Shown: piece by piece, positions 1 through 5,990 of the stretch | Layout of the letters: each line of letters starts with the position of its first letter | Numbering within the stretch: the stretch's first letter is position 1 | Assembly (NCBI GenBank): GCA_027327685.1 | Contig: DAHVYL010000028.1 | Location: 1 to 7,634 of the forward strand | DNA: 7,634 nucleotides | Direction of reading: 5' to 3' | Origin: Candidatus Woesebacteria bacterium | GTDB taxonomy: Bacteria > Patescibacteriota > Microgenomatia > UBA8517 | Translations under genes and position numbers: made by a program | Notes under the pieces: generated by a model | Database searches by the model: none | The model's input: only the letters and a program-made list of their open reading frames with translations | What the model was told of the DNA's origin: nothing

Positions 1-152
1 TTGCCGGAATAATCGGCCAGTCTTTCTGTCCCACTTAGGAGAAAGAATAAAAATAGGAAAAATACGGTAAATCGGAAAGTTTTTCCAACCAAAAATATCG
101 CGAGTGTCAGCTTTTGTCCGAGAACGATTGAAAATGAGTTCCTACTCATCAT
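1..152 (-). CDS. ABC-2 type exporter, second permease (N-terminal part; runs off the window edge)
   Basis: Fifty codons are visible before the window ends, reading on the minus strand from ATG-ATG at 152-147. The protein begins MMSRNSFSIV. It has a very hydrophobic segment at about residues 29-40, rich in Phe and Leu, followed by a GTERLADYSG-like stretch. In paired ABC-2 permeases (the COG3694/COG4587 kind) such a segment precedes a loop and the next helix. Position supports the call: it follows an ABC ATPase and a first permease on the same strand, and this exporter type usually has two different permeases. An AGGA 8 nt before the first ATG could serve as ribosome binding site. The homologous region may start further upstream, since codons for RIWW precede the ATG in frame, but a TAG at 170-168 separates them from a possible ATG at 191. 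The family call is fairly sure; the start is not. Confidence 0.7.
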   Translation of the reverse strand, partial: MMSRNSFSIVLGQKLTLAIFLVGKTFRFTVFFLFLFFLLSGTERLADYSG

Positions 153-214
153 CCACCAAATCCTAAACTATTTTTTTATTTTTTTACCCATATTTTGTCC
201 GGGGCAAACTATAT

Positions 215-1018
215 CTACCCCCCAAATGATTGATACGCTTTTAGCCCTTTTTGCCAGACAATATTAAGGCAAACCCATAAAACTCCGGCCCATGATGCTG
301 CAATTAACAAACCCCCAAAGAGAGCCCAACCTGTGATGTTGCCCAAATATACCTCAATCGGGAAATAAATCAGATACGGAAAAGGTGTCGCCAGGATTAT
401 TGATTGCAGGGTACTAGGCAAAATGTTTATCGGAAAAAGAGAACCCGACAACGACTCTATAATCACTATTGTAACCAAAAAATGAGAACCCCAACCGATC
501 TCCGGAATCCAAAAAGAGATCGAACTTAAAAGAAATAGAATCAGGAAATAAATCAAGATTGCCAAAATAACACTTGTCAAAAACGCCACAATCGCTCCCA
601 AATTCGTTTGGAAAAAAAATGGTGGTTTCAAGAGGATAAAAAGGAGAGTAAATTCAAATGCGGCGAATGATAAATTTAAAACCTTGCTGGCAATGTCTCT
701 TGTAAACCAATATTTAAAATAGTCCATTGGCTTTGTCAAATAATTTGAAAGATCGCCCCCCGCAATATCATTTGATACAGCCATAGCTCTGGCAGACAGG
801 ACCAGCGCTCTGACTATCATTATTCCGAAGACATAAGTTAACATTTTGCTTCTGTCATAACCAAATATTTGTCTGGTCGGGTCAGAGTAAACGGTGCTCC
901 AAAGAAAATATGTTAGAAAAATTTGCAAAACATTTCTGACTCTCCAAAGGATGAAATTTAATCTATAGGCAAATTCTTCTTCAAAGGAAATCTTGAAAAC
1001 AAACAAGTATTTTTTCAT
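215..1018 (-). CDS. ABC-2 type exporter, first permease
   Basis: This 267-residue integral membrane protein would form half of the membrane channel of an ABC exporter in the cytoplasmic membrane. It begins with a short amphipathic cytoplasmic stretch (MKKYLFVFKISFEEEFAYRL). About six hydrophobic segments follow, near residues 30-44, 59-79, 113-131, 139-168, 177-197 and 229-253. The loop after the second helix contains DIAGGDLSNYLTKPMDY (residues 84-100). That matches the 'GdL..yL.kP' signature I associate with COG4587/PF06182-type ABC-2 permeases. The length of about 265 is normal for the family. The ATG at 1018 overlaps the ATPase stop as ATGA and has no clear Shine-Dalgarno, so translational coupling is likely. 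The substrate cannot be told from sequence. Related systems are annotated only as uncharacterised ABC-2 exporters. Confidence 0.88.
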   Translation of the reverse strand: MKKYLFVFKISFEEEFAYRLNFILWRVRNVLQIFLTYFLWSTVYSDPTRQIFGYDRSKMLTYVFGIMIVRALVLSARAMAVSNDIAGGDLSNYLTKPMDYFKYWFTRDIASKVLNLSFAAFEFTLLFILLKPPFFFQTNLGAIVAFLTSVILAILIYFLILFLLSSISFWIPEIGWGSHFLVTIVIIESLSGSLFPINILPSTLQSIILATPFPYLIYFPIEVYLGNITGWALFGGLLIAASWAGVLWVCLNIVWQKGLKAYQSFGG

Positions 1019-2001
1019 TTTTCGGGTTCATTCTTAAAAGCTTTTCTAATAATTTCCTCTATTGGTATCTCCTCTATGGTCAAATCATCAATCGGAAAAT
1101 TCTGTAAAAGCTCGGAGGCCGCAACGGGAGCAGTCGTCCTGGGAACAGAAATAATAACCTCAGGAAAAGATAACTTTTTAATTTTGCCTATTTTTTCCAA
1201 ATCTGAAATATTATCCTCATTGGAAAGTCTGGCTTTAATTAATTTTTCTTTGGCAAATTTTGAAATCAACTCTTCGAATGGTCCGTCATAAAGAATATAT
1301 CCATTATTGACAATGACTACCCGCCTTGCCAAATTGATGAGATCGTCCATATTGTGAGATGTTAAAAGAATTGTTGCGCCGTATTTTATATTGTAGTCAT
1401 AAATAAAATCACGGATTTTTTGTTGGGCCACAATATCAAGACCTATTGTCGGTTCGTCAAGAAAAAGAACTTTGGGCTTATGAAGAAGGGCTGCAGTAAG
1501 CTCCATCTTCATGCGTTGACCCAAAGAAAGCTTACGAACCGGAGTGTTTAAAATTTCTCCTGTATCAAGAAGTTCTATCAATTCATTCAAGTTTTGATTA
1601 TATGAGCGCACAGGGATATCGTAGATCGCACGGTTCAACTCAAAAGTTTCAATCGCGGGAAGATCCCACCAAAGTTGGTTTTTTTGACCCATAACAAGGG
1701 AGATTTGCTTCAAAAACTCCGGATTCCGCTTCCAGGGGTCAAATTCCAAGACACTCACAAAACCCTCCGTGGGATATAAAAGACCTGACAAGGTTTTTAG
1801 TGTAGTAGTTTTACCCGCACCATTTGGACCAATAAACCCGATGAGCTCCCCGGGCTGAACCGCGAAGGATATTCCTTTTAAAGCACGTACGATTTTTTTC
1901 TTGGGAGAAAGGAAAGATCTAAAAGCCCCAGTTAAACCCGGTTGCTTTTCAGTGACTTCAAAATTTTTGACCAACCCGTCAACAATTATTGCACGGTCCA
2001 T
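1015..2001 (-). CDS. ABC exporter ATP-binding protein (NatA-like, COG4586 type)
   Basis: This 328-residue ATPase energises the two adjacent permeases. All nucleotide-binding motifs are visible. Walker A is GPNGAGKTT (residues 58-66) and the Q-loop Gln is at 106, in VMGQKNQLWWDLP. The signature is LSLGQ (158-162, a variant of LSGGQ). Walker B is VLFLDEP (178-184) and the switch His is H216 in LTSHNMDD. The LWWDLP after the Q-loop and the insertion before strand 1 (SPKKKIVRALKGISF) are, from memory, typical of COG4586 ATPases that pair with two different ABC-2 permeases. Residues 250-328 form a C-terminal extension of unknown role. I chose ATG 2001 rather than the in-frame ATG at 2061. The domain starts there (MDRAIIVDGLVKNF), and a perfect TATAAT lies between the two, 7 nt before ATG 2001. 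The stop overlaps the downstream permease start by 4 nt. Confidence 0.92.
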   Translation of the reverse strand: MDRAIIVDGLVKNFEVTEKQPGLTGAFRSFLSPKKKIVRALKGISFAVQPGELIGFIGPNGAGKTTTLKTLSGLLYPTEGFVSVLEFDPWKRNPEFLKQISLVMGQKNQLWWDLPAIETFELNRAIYDIPVRSYNQNLNELIELLDTGEILNTPVRKLSLGQRMKMELTAALLHKPKVLFLDEPTIGLDIVAQQKIRDFIYDYNIKYGATILLTSHNMDDLINLARRVVIVNNGYILYDGPFEELISKFAKEKLIKARLSNEDNISDLEKIGKIKKLSFPEVIISVPRTTAPVAASELLQNFPIDDLTIEEIPIEEIIRKAFKNEPEK

Positions 2002-2008
2002 AAAACCT

Positions 2009-2037
2009 ATTATAAGTCCTAAATTTGAATATCCAAA
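2009..2037 (-). promoter_or_regulatory. Candidate promoter of the ABC exporter operon, nearly abutting the start codon
   Basis: On the minus strand a perfect TATAAT lies at 2014-2009. Exactly 7 nt (AGGTTTT) separate it from the ATG at 2001. A weak -35-like TTTGGA sits 17 nt upstream at 2037-2032 (3 of 6 consensus positions). With usual spacing, transcription would begin at or within a base or two of the ATG, giving a leaderless mRNA. The AGG in the gap could be a Shine-Dalgarno only if transcription starts further upstream. Confidence 0.5.
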
Positions 2038-2083
2038 CTTTAATTGATACCTAAACACCAAATTTCAATATTTCAAAAATTGG
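2021..2083. repeat. Imperfect AT-rich direct repeat in the HU-ABC intergenic gap
   Basis: Two related segments are 39 nt apart on the plus strand: AAATTTGAATATCCAAAC at 2021-2038 and AAATTTCAATATTTCAAA at 2060-2077. Both continue into AATTG. They share AAATTT-N-AATAT, with scattered substitutions after it. Copy 1 overlaps the -35 region of the ABC promoter. The 141-nt gap holding them (2002-2142) shows no ORF with coding character and also carries a run of seven G at 2115-2121. Function is unknown; it may be simple-sequence intergenic drift. Confidence 0.4.
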
Positions 2084-2142
2084 GATTCGGAAGCCCGTCG
2101 TTCGTTTTAAGTTTGGGGGGGCAGAAATTATGGATCGAAGTA

Positions 2143-2418
2143 CTATCGACCAACTTGCCTCTTAAGTTTTTTACCGGGAGTAAATCTGGGAAGTCTATGG
2201 GTTTTAATCGAAACCATTTTGTCGGTTTTCGGGATTTTAACCGTTTTACCTTTCATTGAAATAACTCTAAAAGTTCCAAATCCAGAAAGGACCACCTTCT
2301 CGCCTTTGCTGAGAACGCGGCCAACCTCATCAAGGAAAACGTCAATTGCCTCCTCAGCTGCTTTTTTGGTCAGGTGCGCTTTCCTGGCAACCTGATCGAG
2401 AAGTTCTGTTTTTGTCAT
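2143..2418 (-). CDS. HU-family nucleoid DNA-binding protein
   Basis: This 91-residue, lysine-rich protein has the normal HU/IHF length. HU-type dimers bind and bend DNA and compact the nucleoid. The N-terminal helices (TKTELLDQVARKAHLTKKAA, then EEAIDVFLDEVGRVLSKGE) are followed by the family turn LSGFGTF (44-50). The C-terminal signature RFTPGKKLK lies at 78-86. The DNA-contacting arm is divergent. The common GRNPxTG segment is replaced by one around KIPKTDK (61-67), but the Pro that intercalates between base pairs appears kept as P63. The gene lies 46 nt after rny and has its own promoter candidate. There is no convincing Shine-Dalgarno. Whether it is HU or an IHF-like paralogue cannot be decided, so no symbol is given. 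Confidence 0.93.
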   Translation of the reverse strand: MTKTELLDQVARKAHLTKKAAEEAIDVFLDEVGRVLSKGEKVVLSGFGTFRVISMKGKTVKIPKTDKMVSIKTHRLPRFTPGKKLKRQVGR

Positions 2419-2427
2419 ATTGTCTCA

Positions 2428-2456
2428 AGAGTACGGCAACTTTTATCAAATGTCAA
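2428..2456 (-). promoter_or_regulatory. Candidate promoter of the HU-family gene
   Basis: The minus strand carries a perfect TTGACA at 2456-2451, a 17-nt spacer and TACTCT at 2433-2428 (3 of 6 -10 positions). Nine nt follow before the ATG at 2418. Predicted transcription would start only about 2-3 nt before the start codon. The -35 is excellent and the -10 poor, so confidence is modest. Confidence 0.4.
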
Positions 2457-2464
2457 GAAATGTT

Positions 2465-3628
2465 CTACTTGGCGGAGGTTGTTTCGGTAGCTCTGACCTC
2501 GCGGATCACGGAAACTTTTATTTGTCCCGCATACTCCGCCTCTTTTTCCAGTTTTTTGGCGATATCGTGAGCCAGGATAGTTAATTTATCATCATCAACC
2601 TCATCGGGATTAACAATCACACGGACGTCGCGACCCGCTTGAAATGCGAAAGCAACATCTACACCGGGAAATCCTTTGGCGATGTCTTCGATCGTACTCA
2701 TTCTCTTGACGTAATCCTCGTGTGGTTCGTAGCGCGCACCGGGCCTACTTCCTGAAATCGCATCAGATATCCAGACTATCACGCTCTCATTGCTTGAAAA
2801 CGGTCTGTCTTCGTGGTGTTCCGCTACACAGGCAATGACCTCCTTCGGGATTCCGTATTTCTTAAGAAGGTTTACCCCTAGTTCGATATGGTTTCCCTCC
2901 TCGTTCGTAATTACTTTACCTATGTCATGAAGAAGGCACCCGAGTCTGACGATGTCGGTACTTGCCCCGATTTCCTCGGCAATCGCGACTCCTATTTTGG
3001 TCTCCTCAATTGTATGAATTCCAAGATTTTGTCCATACGAAGTCCTAAATCTGAACCGTCCGATCGTGCGCATCAGCTCAACCGGCAAATTAAAAACTCC
3101 GCACTCGTGTGTAATTTTCTTCCCTTCTTCCAGAAGCACATCCTCCATTTCAGTTTTTACCTGATGAACCACCTCTTCTATTCTTGAAGGTTGAATTCTT
3201 GCATCTTTAATTAATATTCCGAGGGCGCGTTTTGCAATTTCGCGTCTTATTGAATCAAATGAAGAAAGCCTAATTTCGGGGGTTTCGTCAATTTCTATCT
3301 CAACCCCCGCCTCTTTTTCGAAAGTTCTGATATTCCTTCCCCCGGCCCCGATGATCCTTCCTTTTACATCTTCATTGGGAACCGTGACCGAAGAAACCGT
3401 GTATTCGGCAGTATAGGCCGTTGCACCATGCCTCATCGCATCGATAAGAATTTCTTCTGCCTTTTCGTGCGCCTCCTCTTTGATTTTTTCCTCAGCAGCC
3501 CTGATCTTTTTGGCTATTTCACCTGTAAGATCCTTTTGGACCTCATCCAAAAGGATCTTTTTAGCCTCATCGGAAGTCATTTTGGCAACCTTGCCTAACT
3601 TTTCGATATATTCATCGCGTGTATTCAT
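2465..3628 (-). CDS. rny: Ribonuclease Y, short form without membrane anchor (KH + HD domains)
   Basis: This 387-residue protein is the endoribonuclease that starts mRNA decay in many bacteria. Residues 1-75 are a short charged helical stretch matching only the end of the usual coiled coil. A KH RNA-binding domain follows at about 84-140, with GXXG as GAGG (94-97, in GRIIGAGGRN; commonly GREG). The HD phosphodiesterase domain spans about 200-300. Its metal ligands are apparent as H205 (IHTIEET), H234-D235 (LLHDIGK) and D289 (ISDA), with HHEDRP at 271-276. The C-terminal domain includes GRDVRVIVNP. Usual RNase Y is about 510-520 residues with an N-terminal transmembrane helix; about 130 residues are absent here. 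In the same frame upstream there is no ATG, GTG or TTG before a TAG at 3724, so the short form is not a start-choice error. It lies downstream of recX with a 105-nt leader and shows no clear Shine-Dalgarno. Confidence 0.93.
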   Translation of the reverse strand: MNTRDEYIEKLGKVAKMTSDEAKKILLDEVQKDLTGEIAKKIRAAEEKIKEEAHEKAEEILIDAMRHGATAYTAEYTVSSVTVPNEDVKGRIIGAGGRNIRTFEKEAGVEIEIDETPEIRLSSFDSIRREIAKRALGILIKDARIQPSRIEEVVHQVKTEMEDVLLEEGKKITHECGVFNLPVELMRTIGRFRFRTSYGQNLGIHTIEETKIGVAIAEEIGASTDIVRLGCLLHDIGKVITNEEGNHIELGVNLLKKYGIPKEVIACVAEHHEDRPFSSNESVIVWISDAISGSRPGARYEPHEDYVKRMSTIEDIAKGFPGVDVAFAFQAGRDVRVIVNPDEVDDDKLTILAHDIAKKLEKEAEYAGQIKVSVIREVRATETTSAK

Positions 3629-3638
3629 ATTTATGTTC

Positions 3639-3671
3639 GGCCAAAGAAGAACAGGCCTTAAATCAAGCCTG
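3639..3671 (-). promoter_or_regulatory. Two mutually exclusive hairpins in the rny leader
   Basis: On the minus strand, CAGGCTTGATTTAAGGCCTG (3671-3652) can fold as a 7-bp stem with one G-U pair and a 6-nt loop. The GGCC in its 3' arm can instead pair with a second GGCC at 3642-3639, giving a 4-bp stem with an 11-nt loop. The element lies 10-43 nt upstream of the rny ATG and has no following U-run, so it is not an intrinsic terminator. Autoregulation of rny through its leader is only a guess. Confidence 0.3.
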
Positions 3672-3708
3672 CGGCAAAAGAAGCTAACACTTGAGTGCCT
3701 TTTACCAT
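3658..3708 (-). other. Tiny hydrophobic ORF (16 codons) in the recX-rny gap
   Basis: The minus strand reads ATG at 3708 and encodes MVKGTQVLASFAAGLI before a TAA at 3660-3658. The same frame then continues GLFFFGRT to another TAA. Ignoring the first stop, the combined peptide looks like one transmembrane helix followed by an Arg. That is how an RNase Y membrane anchor begins. It could be a leader peptide, a decayed anchor of the downstream rny, or chance. No good Shine-Dalgarno precedes it. Confidence 0.25.
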
Positions 3709-3733
3709 ATTCTTTGACTCTCTAGGATACATT

Positions 3734-4345
3734 CTACCTTTTTAACACGACTTTTTCAATTGTCTCCCAGGAAAAGCCTTTACCGGCTAAGTATTGAAAC
3801 TTTTTTTGCTTGGCAATCCCGGGGTCCAGATTTTCCCATTTATAGGCCTTACTTTCCAAAAGTTCACGGGCCATCTTTTCTTCATCGATTGGGGAATCCC
3901 GCAAAACATCATCAATAACATCCCTGCCAATTCCTTTTTTACCAAGCTCCAGTTTCAGAAGTTTTAAAGAAATCTTTTTGAAAGCCAGGCGCTGACTAAC
4001 CCACCATTTTGCAAACTTGGCATCATCCAAAAGTTCTAGATTTTTCAGTTTTTCAAGAAGACTTTGGTGTATCGATATATCAATTTTTTTTCGTCTAAAA
4101 TAATCCTTAACTTCCCTTAGGGATCTGGGCCTTATGGTCACAAACCTTAATAGCCTGTCCAAGCTTTTTTGGAAGTCTGCCTTGAAGATTATCTTTTTGA
4201 CCTCCTCGTCTGTCAATTCCGTCCCGATTTTTATATGGGAGGTAACCAGGTTGTCCAGATCTATTCCGAAACCAAAAACCCCATCCAGATACACATTAAC
4301 CCTTTTGCCATTCTTTTGAGGTTTGAGTAAAGTAACAGTCGGCAT
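3734..4345 (-). CDS. recX: RecX-family regulator of RecA
   Basis: This 203-residue protein is a likely RecX. Known RecX proteins bind RecA filaments and modulate their extension and ATPase activity. Residues 1-50 form the N-terminal strand region seen in longer RecX proteins (VNVYLDGVFGFGIDLDNL). The rest is helical and organised as repeated three-helix modules. Recognisable stretches are RLLRFVTIRPRSLREVKDYF (65-84), LKNLELLDDAKFAKWWVSQR (100-119) and LELGKKGIGRDVIDDVL (132-148). The end, KKFQYLAGKGFSWETIEKVV, matches the family pattern 'flxrkGFsxexi'. It lies 45 nt downstream of recA, the classical recA-recX arrangement. A perfect TATAAT 10 nt before the ATG suggests it can also be transcribed separately. 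AGGT at 4353-4350 could be a Shine-Dalgarno. Confidence 0.9.
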   Translation of the reverse strand: MPTVTLLKPQKNGKRVNVYLDGVFGFGIDLDNLVTSHIKIGTELTDEEVKKIIFKADFQKSLDRLLRFVTIRPRSLREVKDYFRRKKIDISIHQSLLEKLKNLELLDDAKFAKWWVSQRLAFKKISLKLLKLELGKKGIGRDVIDDVLRDSPIDEEKMARELLESKAYKWENLDPGIAKQKKFQYLAGKGFSWETIEKVVLKR

Positions 4346-4355
4346 AACTAACCTA

Positions 4356-4361
4356 ATTATA
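4356..4361 (-). promoter_or_regulatory. Candidate -10 box before recX
   Basis: The minus strand has a perfect TATAAT, separated by TAGGTTAGTT (10 nt) from the recX ATG at 4345. No good -35 is present at 16-18 nt upstream, where the recA 3' end lies. If used, the leader would be only about 3-4 nt. The box also sits within a generally AT-rich gap, so chance is possible. Confidence 0.35.
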
Positions 4362-4390
4362 CTAACTGGAGCAATTGGAAGTCGTCTGAA

Positions 4391-5473
4391 TTATTCTTCC
4401 TTCTCCTCGCCTATTTCCTTGGGTAATTTCTTCCCTGATGCTGCCATGTCTCTTATTTTCTTTTCGATTTCAACGGCAAACTTTTCGTTTTCCCTAATAT
4501 ATGCTTTTGCAGCCTCTCTGCCTTGGGCTACGGGTTTACCCTCATAATTAAAAAACGAGCCGTTTTTTCCAATTATTCCAAGTTCGCTGGCAACATCCAA
4601 AAGACCTCCCGGACGGCTGATGCCTTCATCATTCATGATATCGAACTCGGCAACCTTGAGCGGAGGAGCAACCTTGTTTTTGACAATTCTGGCTCTGGCT
4701 CTGACTCCAATTACTTGTTCACCGTCCTTGATCATATCAATTCTTCGCACGTCTATTCTGACAGATGCATAAAACTTTAGGGCCAGTCCACCCGGTGTTG
4801 TTTCGGGATTACCGAACATAACCCCAATTTTTTGTCTCAACTGGTTAGTGAAAATAAGAACAGTCTTGGACTTACTGATAGCGCCCGTTAATTTTCTCAA
4901 AGCCTGACTCATAAGACGTGCCTGCATACCCATGACCGCGTCTCCCATTTCACCTTCAAGCTCAGCTCTGGGAACAAGGGCCGCTACAGAATCTACAACC
5001 ACCACATCAAGAGCCCCGGAGCGAACAAGCGTTTCCGTAATTTCTAAGGCTTGTTCTCCCGTATCGGGTTGGGAAAGAAGAAGTTCGTCAAGATTTACTC
5101 CGATTACCTCGGCGCGTGTCGGGTCAAGCGCATGCTCCGCATCCACGAACGCACACTGTCCACCGGCCTTCTGGGCCTCGGCTATGGCTGAAAGTGCCAG
5201 AGTGGTCTTTCCTGAGGCTTCAGGCCCGTAGATCTCGATTATACGGCCTCTGGGAAGACCTCCAACACCCAATGCCAAGTCAAGCGCTATTGATCCGGTA
5301 GAAATGACTTCTACTTTCATTTGTTCGGGGGTTCTCTCACCAAGCCTCATGATTGAGCCTTTACCATATTGTTTTTCAATCTGATCCATAGCCAGCCTGA
5401 TTGCCTGAAGTTTTGCGGCACCACCCTCCTGTTTTATCGGAGCTTCAATTTCGGGTTTCTTTGCTTTTGGCAT
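4391..5473 (-). CDS. recA: Recombinase RecA
   Basis: This 360-residue DNA recombinase forms ATP-dependent filaments on single-stranded DNA and catalyses strand exchange in repair. Walker A is GPEASGKTT (83-91). The catalytic Glu is E113 in VDAEHALDP, and Walker B is [10 protein letters not shown] (157-166). Loop L1 is [20 protein letters not shown] (171-190). Loop L2 is in [20 protein letters not shown] (208-227), followed by [12 protein letters not shown]. The interface lysines appear in VKNKVAPP (K265, K267). The acidic C-terminal tail is short (EIGEEKEE). The N-terminus is slightly longer than in E. coli, with a Lys/Pro-rich lead ([19 protein letters not shown]). The start at 5473 is fixed by an upstream in-frame stop. 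No Shine-Dalgarno is evident. Two promoter candidates lie upstream and I see no LexA-type palindrome. Confidence 0.98.
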   Translation of the reverse strand: MPKAKKPEIEAPIKQEGGAAKLQAIRLAMDQIEKQYGKGSIMRLGERTPEQMKVEVISTGSIALDLALGVGGLPRGRIIEIYGPEASGKTTLALSAIAEAQKAGGQCAFVDAEHALDPTRAEVIGVNLDELLLSQPDTGEQALEITETLVRSGALDVVVVDSVAALVPRAELEGEMGDAVMGMQARLMSQALRKLTGAISKSKTVLIFTNQLRQKIGVMFGNPETTPGGLALKFYASVRIDVRRIDMIKDGEQVIGVRARARIVKNKVAPPLKVAEFDIMNDEGISRPGGLLDVASELGIIGKNGSFFNYEGKPVAQGREAAKAYIRENEKFAVEIEKKIRDMAASGKKLPKEIGEEKEE

Positions 5474-5482
5474 TGTCTTTAT

Positions 5483-5511
5483 CTTTTACAACGACGGGAA
5501 AATAAATTCAA
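5483..5511 (-). promoter_or_regulatory. Candidate proximal recA promoter
   Basis: The minus strand shows TTGAAT (5511-5506), a 17-nt spacer and TAAAAG (5488-5483), each matching 4 of 6 consensus positions. Nine nt follow before the recA ATG. Transcription from here would give an almost leaderless mRNA. It is the weaker of two candidates. Confidence 0.35.
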
Positions 5512-5542
5512 TGGGGAAATTATTAACCCTTCGTCTAGAGTC

Positions 5543-5571
5543 ATTATTCTGCAAATAAAACCCGAAGTCAA
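5543..5571 (-). promoter_or_regulatory. Candidate distal recA promoter
   Basis: The minus strand shows TTGACT (5571-5566), a 17-nt spacer and AATAAT (5548-5543). Both boxes match 5 of 6 consensus positions. Transcription would start near 5536 and leave a leader of about 60 nt before the recA ATG at 5473. Its TTATTGACTTCG core (5574-5563) is identical to that of the promoter at 6571-6543. Confidence 0.55.
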
Positions 5572-5579
5572 TAAGAACA

Positions 5580-5990
5580 TTAAATAAACCTACCTAGCCA
5601 TACTGACAGAGACTGGACATTGGAAAAATTTATCCTCGAAGCTACATAAACTAGAGCCAGCCCCACTAGGATTAGTCCACAAAGCAAAATGAGGCCAATA
5701 GTCAGACTATCTTTCCAGGAATAGTCTTCATAATAGAATTTATCCGCCCCGTTTGAGTACCAGTATGAGAAAAGGGAGTTTCTCCAAGACATGTACAAAC
5801 CAAGAGAAAGTAGCAATGTGGCAATGATAGTCACATACGCCATTACGGAATTCTTAGGTAAATAAAGTGCCAACATCCCACCAAAAATAATTACTCCAAA
5901 CAAAGACAAAATTCTTCTTAAATAATGTTTGTGGAATTGTGATTTATCTAAATTGGGAGGTTTGGGTATTCTGGGTGTCCACTTAATCAT
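5580..5990 (-). CDS. Small membrane protein of unknown function, three predicted helices
   Basis: I do not recognise this 136-residue protein. A cytoplasm-like, Pro- and Lys-rich N-terminus (MIKWTPRIPKPPNLDKSQFH) precedes three hydrophobic segments: about 27-44 (ILSLFGVIIFGGMLALYL), 50-68 (MAYVTIIATLLLSLGLYMS) and 95-117 (SLTIGLILLCGLILVGLALV and on). Between the second and third is an aromatic, charged loop (SYWYSNGADKFYYEDYSWKD, 75-94). The C-terminus is short (SVWLGRFI). Its ATG overlaps the stop of the preceding gene as ATGA and has no Shine-Dalgarno, so the two are probably translated together and may act together at the membrane. No catalytic motif is seen. Confidence 0.75.
   Translation of the reverse strand: MIKWTPRIPKPPNLDKSQFHKHYLRRILSLFGVIIFGGMLALYLPKNSVMAYVTIIATLLLSLGLYMSWRNSLFSYWYSNGADKFYYEDYSWKDSLTIGLILLCGLILVGLALVYVASRINFSNVQSLSVWLGRFI

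Noticed and set aside
2002..2061. Longer ABC ATPase start at ATG 2061
   Set aside because: The extra 20 residues come from AT-rich intergenic repeat sequence and are interrupted by a perfect TATAAT promoter box next to ATG 2001.
5483..5547. Small ORF (about 21 codons, starting MTLDEGLIIS) in the recA leader
   Set aside because: It has no Shine-Dalgarno, overlaps promoter elements and lacks any coding signature.
5474..5579. LexA/SOS operator upstream of recA
   Set aside because: No palindrome of the CTGT-N8-ACAG or GAAC-N4-GTTC type is present.
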